In this document: one piece after another, positions 1-5,518 of the stretch | Layout: the number at the start of each line of letters is the position of its first letter | Numbering within the stretch: position 1 is the first letter of the stretch | Source: Verrucomicrobiota bacterium | Lineage (GTDB): Bacteria; Verrucomicrobiota; Verrucomicrobiia; Limisphaerales; JAHEOI01 | NCBI GenBank assembly: GCA_018610125.1 | Contig: JAHEOI010000102.1 | Span: forward strand, 1 to 5,518 | Direction of reading: 5' to 3' | DNA length: 5,518 nt | Notes under the pieces: generated by a model | Seen by the model: only the letters and a program-made list of their open reading frames with translations | Told to the model about the DNA's origin: nothing | Databases searched by the model: none | Program-made: the position numbers and the translations under genes

Positions 1-1212
1 GCTTCTTCCCTCTTATTGGAAAATCAAAGTGGCGAATGGGTCATCCAAAAGGAATGGAGGCGAATGGGCCACGTGAATGGGGCCGTTTTTTCGGACATAA
101 CCAGCGACGGGTACCCGGAGCTGATCCTGGCGTCCGATTGGAGCCCGATTCGGGTATTTCAGAATGACAATGGCGAGCTCCAAGAGAGAACACGCGATCT
201 CGGGCTTGCCGATTTGAAAGGCTTTTGGCGGGGTGTCACCACCGGTGACTTCAATGAAGATGGACGGCTGGATATCGTCGCCACGAACCGGGGCGAGAAT
301 AGCCGCTATGAAGCGAACCCGCAACGACCCCTGCGCGTTCACTATGGCGATATTAATGATGACGGCACCGTGGATTGCATCGAATCCCGCTACGAACCGG
401 CAATGGAGAAGGAGGTGCCGCTGAGAGGTTTCCGTGTCGCCTCGAAAGCGCTTCCCTTCTTAAACCAAGAGATTGATAGCTTTGAGCAATATGCCAGCTC
501 GAGCGTTAAGGAGATCTATGGGAGCCGGTTAAAAGCGACCGAGCAAGCCGAAATCACGGCGCTCAGCTCAATGGTCCTCTTGAACCGGGGCGATCACTTT
601 ACGCCTCGAAAACTGCCGATGGAGGCCCAATTGGCACCGGCATTCGGAGTCAATGTGGCCGACATGGATGGCGATGGGCACGATGATCTCTTCCTTAGTC
701 AGAACCTGTTTGCTACCAATCCCGGCATGAGTCGCAACGACGCCGGGCGGGGGCTCTGGTTGAGAGGGGACGGATCCGCCTATTTTGAAGCGGTCCCCGG
801 TCACGTTAGCGGCGTCAAAGTCTATGGCGAGCAGCGTGGTTCCGCGGTCAGCGACTTCAATGCCGACGGCCGTGTCGATCTCGTGGTGACCCAGAATGGC
901 AATCGGACGCGGCTTTTTCAAAATGAGCAGGCGACGCCGGGCTTGCGCGTGAGGCTGAGGGCCTCAGAGCAGAACCCGACCGGTGTGGGGGCTGTAATTC
1001 GGCTCAAACGAAATAACGGTGAATGGGGGCCCGCTCGAGAAGTCCATGCCGGTTCCGGATATTGGTCGCAAAATAGCGCGGTCGAAGTGATGGGGCTCGC
1101 CGGATCGTCAACCAAAATCAAAGTCCGCTGGCCGGGAGGGAAGAGCACGACAAAGCGGTTAAAGCCGAGCGCGAAGGAAGTCGTCTTAACAAGAACCCCC
1201 TCACAGCAATGA
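1..1212 (+). CDS. VCBS/FG-GAP repeat protein with C-terminal ASPIC/UnbV domain (CRTAC1-like), 5' end outside window
   Basis: The reading frame is open from base 1, so this is the last 403 codons of a longer gene; an in-frame TTG at base 16 is not the real start, because homology to the downstream protein continues upstream of it. Five acidic propeller loops of the DxDxDG type are visible (counting from base 16: D27 degenerate, D78, D112, D216, D280), such as DFNEDGRLDIV and DMDGDGHDDLF. Between D112 and D216 lies a probable helical insert containing ALPF and SFEQY. The last ~85 residues match ASPIC/UnbV, with GVGAVIRLK, HAGSGYWSQNS and VRWPGGK. Family knowledge: such propellers bind Ca2+ in the loops and are extracellular; the biochemical role of the bacterial members is unknown. 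The fragment matches residues 837-1246 of the next gene nearly end to end, so the full protein is probably also a ~1200-residue double-module protein. That full length is inferred. Confidence 0.93.
   Translation, partial: ASSLLLENQSGEWVIQKEWRRMGHVNGAVFSDITSDGYPELILASDWSPIRVFQNDNGELQERTRDLGLADLKGFWRGVTTGDFNEDGRLDIVATNRGENSRYEANPQRPLRVHYGDINDDGTVDCIESRYEPAMEKEVPLRGFRVASKALPFLNQEIDSFEQYASSSVKEIYGSRLKATEQAEITALSSMVLLNRGDHFTPRKLPMEAQLAPAFGVNVADMDGDGHDDLFLSQNLFATNPGMSRNDAGRGLWLRGDGSAYFEAVPGHVSGVKVYGEQRGSAVSDFNADGRVDLVVTQNGNRTRLFQNEQATPGLRVRLRASEQNPTGVGAVIRLKRNNGEWGPAREVHAGSGYWSQNSAVEVMGLAGSSTKIKVRWPGGKSTTKRLKPSAKEVVLTRTPSQQ
1209..1212 (+). promoter_or_regulatory. ATGA stop/start overlap, probable translational coupling
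   Basis: The start codon ATG (1209-1211) shares bases with the stop TGA (1210-1212) of the upstream gene. The preceding bases (AACCCCCTCACAGCA) contain no purine-rich Shine-Dalgarno at normal spacing; the nearest such run, GAAGGAAG, is about 30 bases upstream. This suggests that ribosomes finishing the first gene re-initiate on the second and that both are on one mRNA. The overlap is seen directly; the coupling is inferred. Confidence 0.7.
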
Positions 1213-1307
1213 AGTATCAAGCAGCATCATACCGATGGGCATTAAACCGATGGCTCGGGCTGATCGCGGCATCGGCGTCTTTCGTGAGCGCCAATCCCAC
1301 CAATGCC
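1209..1307 (+). other. Signal peptide of the double-module protein
   Basis: Residues 1-33 have a short N region with Lys2, Arg9 and Arg14, a hydrophobic stretch from about Leu16 to Ala28 (LGLIAASASFVSA) and a small-residue end. Cleavage could fall after Ala28 (VSA) or Ala33 (TNA); I cannot decide between them. There is no lipobox cysteine and no twin-arginine motif, so Sec export with signal peptidase I cleavage is the likely route. Confidence 0.75.
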
Positions 1308-4300
1308 CAGGACTGGAAGGATGGGGATGGCTTTCGAAGCGCGTCGTTGCCGGTTCCCAAATCAGGAAAAGCGGGATTCGAAAAAATGGATCCCGAAGTG
1401 AGCGGGCTCGCTTTCACCAATCGCGTGCCGGTCTCGCTGGCGGCGCAAAACCGGATTACGGAGAATGGTGCGGGCGTGGCGTTGGGCGACATCGACAGCG
1501 ATGGATTGTGCGATATCTATCTTTGCCGCATTAAAGGACCGAATGAGCTCTACCGCAACAAGGGGGAGTGGCGGTTCGACAAGATTACAGAGGATGCCGG
1601 CGTCGCGTGCGGCGAACAATACTCGACCGGGGCCGCATTTGCCGATGTGGATGGGGATGACGACCTCGATCTGTTGGTCAACGGGATCAAGAGCGGCACG
1701 CGCCTTTTCATCAATGACGGGAATGGGAAGTTTGCCGAAAAAAAGGAAAGCGGTCTCAATCGATCGCAAGGGAGTACCTCAATGGCACTCGGCGATATCG
1801 ATCAAGATGGGGATCTCGATCTCTATGTCGCTACCTATCGGAATACAACGGTCAAGGATTCCCCGCCCGGACTGAACGTCAATGTCAAGCGTAAGAATGG
1901 CGAGTATGTAGCGACACCGAAAGGTCGTTTCGAGGTCTTAAACACCGGTCGCAAGGGGGGAGTTACCTTGGTCGAGCTTGGACAAACGGACAAGCTCTAT
2001 TTGAACGACGGCTCCGGCAATTTCCAACCGGTTTCCTGGACGAGCGGGCGATTCCTCGATCGCACCGGCACCCCCCTCGATTCGCCGCCTCGCGATTGGG
2101 GACTCTCAGTCCGTTTCCACGACATGGATCGGGATGGCTTGCTTGATATCTACGTATGTAATGATTTTTTCCATTCGCGTGATCGAATCTGGATCAACCA
2201 AGGGGGCGGGAAGTTTCAGGCCATTGGGGCCTTGGCATTGCGTAAGATGAGCATGTCGTCGATGTCGGTGGACTTTGCGGATGTCAATCGGGACGGCCAT
2301 GACGATGTCTTCGTTGCGGATATGCTGAGTCGATCTCATCGGACCCGTCAACGTCAGCGAGAGAATCTTCTGAGGAGCCGGCTCTCGATCCCGTTTGAGC
2401 GAATCCGCTATGTGCCGGAAGTGCCGCGGAACACCTTCTATTTGAATGAGGGCGATGGCACATATAGCGAAGCGGCGTATTTCAGCGGGGTTGCCGCAAG
2501 CGAATGGTCATGGGCCTCCTTGTTTATGGATGTCGATCTGGATGGCTATAAGGATCTTTTGATTACGAACGGGCACGGTCACTTTGTGCTGGATGCGGAT
2601 ACGCTTGGGCGATTGGCAAAGGAGAAGCAAACGATGCGGGGGCGCGTCGAGAATTTGGGGCAGTTCCCTCCGCTAAAGAAACGGAATATCGCGTTTCGTA
2701 ATCAACAGGACACGACCTTCAAGGAGGTGGGCTCAAAGTGGGGATTTGATCTGAAGGGGGTCTCGCACGGGATGGCTGCGGGAGACCTCGATCAGGATGG
2801 CGACCTCGATCTCGTCGTCAATAACCAGAACCGGGCGGCTTCGCTCTATCGCAATGTCTCGAATGCGCCTCGGGTTCTGGTGCGACTGAACGGGAAGGGG
2901 GCCAATACGGATGGCATCGGCGCACGCGTCCGTTTTCGTCAGAGCGGGCGCACGCAGAGCGATACGATCATCGCGGGGGGGCGTTACCTTTCCAGTGGGG
3001 AGCCGGTCGCTGTTTTTGCGGCTGGAATCGTAAAGGGAGCTTCGACAATCGAGGTTGCGTGGCCCGGTGGCAAGGTGAGCCGGGTGACCAATGTCCGGCC
3101 GAATCGCCTTTACGAGATCAATAAGCCGAAATCAAAGAGGGCTTCTGCCGGCGGGACGCAGGAAAAGAGCCGTGGGCGGCTCAAGAAGCGTCAAGCAAAG
3201 GCCGAAGACGTCCCCATCTTTGAGGATGTGAGTGATTTGTTGGGGCATCGTCACCGGGAGAATGAGTACAACGATTTCAAGCGACGGCCCTTGCTGCCGA
3301 GGCGTTTGAGTCAGCCCGGTCCCGGGGTGTCCTGGTACGACTTCGACCGAGACGGATGGCAGGACCTCATTGTCGGTGCGGCAAGGGGACAGCCGGTGAG
3401 TCTTCTTAAGAATGACCGAAGCGGAGGATTTACCTCGCTGGATGGCCCGTCCGCCGCACGGGATCAGACCGCCGTTTTGGGCCGGCGTCCGTCAACCGAC
3501 CAAACCCGATTGTTGATCGGGTTTTCAAACTATGAAGATGGCACCAAGAAGGGGGCGGCTGTCGGCCAGGTGGATATTGGTCGCAAGGAAGCGAATCCGT
3601 TATTGAGTCAGCTTGGCCCGAGCGTCGGCCCTTTGGCCATGAGCGACCTCGACCTCGATGGGGACCTCGACCTTTTTGTGGGGAGTCGGGCCATTCCAGG
3701 GCGCTATCCCGAATTCCCCTCCTCCTTTATCTATCGAAACGACAAGGATGGATGGCACCGGGACAAGGCACTGAGCAAGCCATTCAAGAAAATCGGGCTC
3801 GTGAAAGGAGCGACCTTTTCGGATTTAAACGGGGATGGGCGTCCGGAGCTGATCCTGGCTTGCGAATGGGGGCCGGTCCGGGTCTTTCAAAATGTCGGAG
3901 GGCACTTCCAAGAGGTGACTGAAAGATTGGGACTATCACAATACCCGGGATGGTGGAACGGCGTGGCGACGGGCGATATTAATAATGACGGTCGACTCGA
4001 CATTGTTGCGACGAATTGGGGGCGAAATAACCGCTATTACCGATATCAAGCCTATCCGTTGCAGATCTATTATGGTGATCCGGATGGCGACGACCGGCTC
4101 GAGGCAATCGAGGCTTACTTCGATCCGGGAATCGGTCGTGTCGTTCCATGGCCCAAGTGGGATGAGATATCACGCGCCTTGCCATTCATGCGAAAGCGTG
4201 CTGAATCCTTTAAGGAATACAGTAACACCGGTTTGAAGGAGCTTTTGGGCCGACGATTGACGAAGACCAAGGGATGGATGGCCAATACGCTCGATTCGGT

Positions 4301-4949
4301 CGTCTTTTTCAACCGAGATGAGGGATTCAAGCTGCAGCCCTTACCGGACAAGGCCCAGATGGCCCCGGCTTTCGGTGTGACCGTCGGCGATTACAACGGC
4401 GACGGCCTGGAGGATATATTTCTCGCTCAGAATTTCTTTGCGGTCCGGCCTGATAGGGCCCGATATGACTCGGGTCGTGGATTATGGCTGAAGGGCGTGG
4501 GAGAAGGAGAGCTGAAGGCGGTCTCGGCAGCCAAGACCGGTGTTGAAGCTTACGGGGAACAACGCGGTTGTGCGCTTGGCGATTACAATCGCGATGGACG
4601 GGTGGACCTTGTTGTGACCCAGAATGATGCCGAAACCAAGCTCTTTCGAAATCAACGGGGCAAACCGGGATTGCGGGTCAGACTGGTCGGGCCGAAGGCC
4701 AATCGCGACGCTATCGGAGCGCAGATTCGCGCGATCTACCAAGGTGGCGAAAAGGGCCCGCTTAAAGAAGTGCAGGCCGGGAGCGGCTATCTTGCTCAAA
4801 ACAGCCGTGTTCAAATACTAAGCAGGGCGCAGCCCGTGAAAAAGCTCTGGGTGCGCTGGCCCGGCAATCACGTCGTTGAAAGCGAAATCCCGAAGCGCGC
4901 TCAAGAAATTGTGGTCAACCCGGCGGGAAAGGTAACGCTTTTGAAATGA
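1209..4949 (+). CDS. Large secreted double-module VCBS/FG-GAP beta-propeller protein with two ASPIC/UnbV domains (CRTAC1-like)
   Basis: 1246 residues. The ATG at 1209 overlaps the previous TGA and is followed by a signal peptide; the next in-frame Met is residue 60, so this start is preferred. Module 1 (about residues 62-637) has seven acidic loops at D94, D146, D196, D305, D358, D441 and D526, then an ASPIC/UnbV domain (about 555-636, with GIGARVRFR, GGRYLSSGE and VAWPGGK). A basic linker (about 638-668) follows. Module 2 (about 669-1237) has seven loops at D711, D813, D872, D923, D957, D1061 and D1125, then a second ASPIC/UnbV domain (about 1153-1236, with AIGAQIRA, AGSGYLAQNS and VRWPGN). 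Each set of seven fits a seven-bladed propeller with Ca2+ loops as in integrin alpha chains. The protein should act in the periplasm, on the surface or outside the cell. No catalytic motif, cell-wall sorting signal or C-terminal membrane helix is seen. Ligand adhesion or a structural role is possible but unproven. Family assignment is firm; function is open. Confidence 0.96.
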   Translation: MKYQAASYRWALNRWLGLIAASASFVSANPTNAQDWKDGDGFRSASLPVPKSGKAGFEKMDPEVSGLAFTNRVPVSLAAQNRITENGAGVALGDIDSDGLCDIYLCRIKGPNELYRNKGEWRFDKITEDAGVACGEQYSTGAAFADVDGDDDLDLLVNGIKSGTRLFINDGNGKFAEKKESGLNRSQGSTSMALGDIDQDGDLDLYVATYRNTTVKDSPPGLNVNVKRKNGEYVATPKGRFEVLNTGRKGGVTLVELGQTDKLYLNDGSGNFQPVSWTSGRFLDRTGTPLDSPPRDWGLSVRFHDMDRDGLLDIYVCNDFFHSRDRIWINQGGGKFQAIGALALRKMSMSSMSVDFADVNRDGHDDVFVADMLSRSHRTRQRQRENLLRSRLSIPFERIRYVPEVPRNTFYLNEGDGTYSEAAYFSGVAASEWSWASLFMDVDLDGYKDLLITNGHGHFVLDADTLGRLAKEKQTMRGRVENLGQFPPLKKRNIAFRNQQDTTFKEVGSKWGFDLKGVSHGMAAGDLDQDGDLDLVVNNQNRAASLYRNVSNAPRVLVRLNGKGANTDGIGARVRFRQSGRTQSDTIIAGGRYLSSGEPVAVFAAGIVKGASTIEVAWPGGKVSRVTNVRPNRLYEINKPKSKRASAGGTQEKSRGRLKKRQAKAEDVPIFEDVSDLLGHRHRENEYNDFKRRPLLPRRLSQPGPGVSWYDFDRDGWQDLIVGAARGQPVSLLKNDRSGGFTSLDGPSAARDQTAVLGRRPSTDQTRLLIGFSNYEDGTKKGAAVGQVDIGRKEANPLLSQLGPSVGPLAMSDLDLDGDLDLFVGSRAIPGRYPEFPSSFIYRNDKDGWHRDKALSKPFKKIGLVKGATFSDLNGDGRPELILACEWGPVRVFQNVGGHFQEVTERLGLSQYPGWWNGVATGDINNDGRLDIVATNWGRNNRYYRYQAYPLQIYYGDPDGDDRLEAIEAYFDPGIGRVVPWPKWDEISRALPFMRKRAESFKEYSNTGLKELLGRRLTKTKGWMANTLDSVVFFNRDEGFKLQPLPDKAQMAPAFGVTVGDYNGDGLEDIFLAQNFFAVRPDRARYDSGRGLWLKGVGEGELKAVSAAKTGVEAYGEQRGCALGDYNRDGRVDLVVTQNDAETKLFRNQRGKPGLRVRLVGPKANRDAIGAQIRAIYQGGEKGPLKEVQAGSGYLAQNSRVQILSRAQPVKKLWVRWPGNHVVESEIPKRAQEIVVNPAGKVTLLK
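1392..3119 (+). other. Module 1: seven acidic loop motifs plus internal ASPIC/UnbV domain
   Basis: This is residues about 62-637 of the large protein. The seven loops include DIDSDGLCDIY, DIDQDGDLDLY, DMDRDGLLDIY and DLDQDGDLDLV. A long insert between loops 3 and 4 (about residues 211-300) carries DSPPG and a KLYLNDGSGNF strand pattern. The segment around residues 347-372 (MSMSSMSVDFADVN, then VADML) and the FPPLKKRNIAFRN segment near 486-498 match, from memory, conserved signatures of long CRTAC1-type proteins of Verrucomicrobiota and Bacteroidota. It closes with ASPIC/UnbV at about 555-636. Confidence 0.85.
3120..3212 (+). other. Basic inter-module linker
   Basis: Residues 638-668 join the first ASPIC/UnbV domain to module 2. 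Eleven of the 27 residues from 639 to 665 are Lys or Arg, with Ala, Gly, Ser and Gln between them and almost no hydrophobic residues. It looks disordered and exposed, and contains potential dibasic cleavage sites (KR, KKR). A flexible hinge is the simplest reading; processing into two modules is speculative. Confidence 0.7.
3213..4919 (+). repeat. Module 2: second propeller plus terminal ASPIC/UnbV, paralogous to the upstream gene
   Basis: This is residues about 669-1237 of the large protein. From base 3717 to 4946 the encoded sequence aligns with bases 1-1209, roughly half of the residues being identical by eye and some DNA stretches nearly the same (for example GAGCTGATCCTGGC at 118-131 and 3847-3860). 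Shared blocks include AFGV, YGEQRG, GRVDLVVTQN, PGLRVRL and GRGLWL. Module 2 differs from module 1 by a probable helical insert at about residues 985-1023 (ALPF, SFKEY, KELLGRRL) that is also present in the upstream gene. Similarity to the upstream gene is much greater than to module 1, which points to duplication of an already double-module ancestor. Confidence 0.85.
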
Positions 4950-5101
4950 AACCCGCTATTCTTGGCACGAGTCTGTGTTGCGGTTTGGTCCACTGGGGGG
5001 CGATTGAATAGAGGAAGGAGTTACGATCGAGGACCATCCCGGGTTATCTTTTCAATTTCGTATTCTTTCCTTCAGATGGTACCCCCTGGCGGTATTGGAA
5101 A

Positions 5102-5141
5102 CATTCTTCTTCGGAGTAGCGGAGGGTAAGGGAGAAGAATG
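5102..5141. repeat. Imperfect 11-bp inverted repeat with 18-base loop
   Basis: The left arm CATTCTTCTTC (5102-5112) is complementary to the right arm GGAGAAGAATG (5131-5141) at 10 of 11 positions; the mismatch would be a G-U wobble in RNA. The 18-base purine-rich loop is 5113-5130. No T run follows on either side, so a standard terminator is unlikely. It could be an RNA hairpin, a protein-binding palindrome or chance. Confidence 0.45.
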
Positions 5142-5313
5142 ACTCCCCGTTGATTGCCCGATTCGGGAAATTGGAGGAAGGGCGGAATCGACCGGCCGGC
5201 CCGTAAGACGATAACCTGAACGACATTCATATCTTGTTGGCCAGAGGTGAGGGAAAGGACTTGGGACGGTGCCCTCGGGGTGGAAGCGCCCAAAGTGTAA
5301 CTGTTCAGCCGCG

Positions 5314-5346
5314 AAAAGGGGCAAAATTCGCAAAAGGAATGGAAAA
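5314..5346. other. Four phased A4 tracts, possible intrinsic bend
   Basis: AAAA runs start at 5314, 5323, 5332 and 5343, spaced 9, 9 and 11 bases, close to one helical turn. Phased A tracts of this kind can curve DNA. The same stretch can be read as degenerate GC(G)AAAAGG-like units. No gene start lies close downstream within the window, so a function is not assigned. Confidence 0.4.
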
Positions 5347-5463
5347 GGGAAACAGCTCAGTTCAGATCGACGGAAATTGCCCAGGAATCTTGCCGGTGCG
5401 GCACGCGCTGATACTTCCGCTTAACGATAATGCCGTTCGAAAATTCTCCCTATGACTCACCAT

Positions 5464-5499
5464 TACAGGGCTCCTTATTTCTGATCTCAATACAGGGCT
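5464..5499. repeat. Short direct repeat TACAGGGCT, 27-base period
   Basis: TACAGGGCT occurs at 5464-5472 and again at 5491-5499. The copies are exact over 9 bases, and the flanks differ. A pair of operator half-sites or the edge of a larger repeat beyond the window are possible; nine bases is also within reach of chance. Confidence 0.3.
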
Positions 5500-5518
5500 T
5501 GCTCTTCGGGCCTCCAAC

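Larger units (their letters stand above)
4950..5518. other. Stretch without a supportable gene
   Basis: After the stop at 4947-4949 there are 569 bases in which no open frame shows a recognisable domain, a believable start with ribosome binding site, or protein-like composition. Frames on both strands are short (up to 93 codons), overlap each other, and are rich in Pro, Arg, Ser and Gly, as expected of non-coding DNA. No tRNA-like or rRNA-like sequence is recognised. A clear intrinsic terminator (GC stem plus T run) is not visible. The region contains an inverted repeat, phased A tracts and a short direct repeat, listed separately. It may hold a decayed gene or an unrecognised RNA. Confidence 0.6.

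Noticed and set aside
16..18. TTG as the start of the first gene
   Set aside because: The frame is open to base 1 and the homology to the second protein (ASSLLLENQSGEW against PSSFIYRNDKDGW) continues upstream of it; the true start lies outside the window.
1362..1769. Antisense open frame of 135 codons, and similar ones at 568-921 and 4482-4814
   Set aside because: They lie opposite GAT/GAC-rich loop motifs, which leave the reverse strand open. The products have no domain, and the forward frame is clearly coding.
1488..4613. Repeated GATxxxGATGG-like DNA words as a possible repeat array or CRISPR
   Set aside because: They encode the in-frame DxDxDG protein motifs at irregular spacing, so they are coding repeats and not a DNA array.
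4949..4986. Possible terminator hairpin just after the stop (AAACCCGC with GCGGTTT)
   Set aside because: The stem is about 7 pairs with a bulged C and a 23-base loop, and no T run follows; it is too weak to call.
5011..5020. Shine-Dalgarno-like GAGGAAGGAG
   Set aside because: No ATG, GTG or TTG lies at a suitable distance, and the frame that follows closes quickly without protein-like features.
5052..5333. Minus-strand open frame of 93 codons, with overlapping frames at 5044-5226 and 5072-5293
   Set aside because: Three overlapping frames of similar quality, low-complexity Pro/Arg/Ser composition and no recognised domain argue against a gene.
5234..5455. Plus-strand open frame of 73 codons starting with TTG
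   Set aside because: The start is a rare codon without a ribosome binding site, and the peptide runs through the A-tract stretch with repeat-like composition.

Overview
The window holds the 3' part of one large gene, a complete 3.7-kb gene directly behind it on the + strand, and about 570 bases with no convincing gene. Both genes encode secreted-type repeat proteins of the VCBS/FG-GAP beta-propeller plus ASPIC/UnbV family, usually annotated as 'CRTAC1 family' or 'FG-GAP-like repeat-containing protein'. Moderately high GC, lack of a clear Shine-Dalgarno at the internal start, and close resemblance from memory to long double-module proteins of Verrucomicrobiota, Acidobacteriota and related soil or aquatic bacteria suggest a PVC-type environmental bacterium. 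The taxonomy is an inference from recalled family features, not a database result.

Layout. Bases 1-1212: C-terminal 403 codons of a protein cut by the left edge, with five acidic calcium-loop-type motifs and a terminal ASPIC/UnbV domain. Bases 1209-4949: a 1246-residue protein that begins in a 4-base ATGA overlap with the first gene. It has a signal peptide, seven acidic loop motifs, an ASPIC/UnbV domain, a lysine/arginine-rich linker, seven more loop motifs and a second ASPIC/UnbV domain. Bases 4950-5518: no supportable gene. This stretch contains an imperfect 11-bp inverted repeat, four A4 tracts in near-helical phase, and a short direct repeat at the right edge.

The truncated protein aligns without major gaps with the second half of the complete one (from residue 837 to the C terminus), at roughly half identical residues by eye. 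The pair therefore looks like a tandem duplication of a double-module gene, kept in frame order and probably co-translated. Both products are expected outside the cytoplasm. No substrate or partner can be read from the sequence, and nothing catalytic is visible. I found no mobile element, CRISPR array, RNA gene or defence system, and no clearly new system; the most interesting feature is the tandem double-module pair itself.
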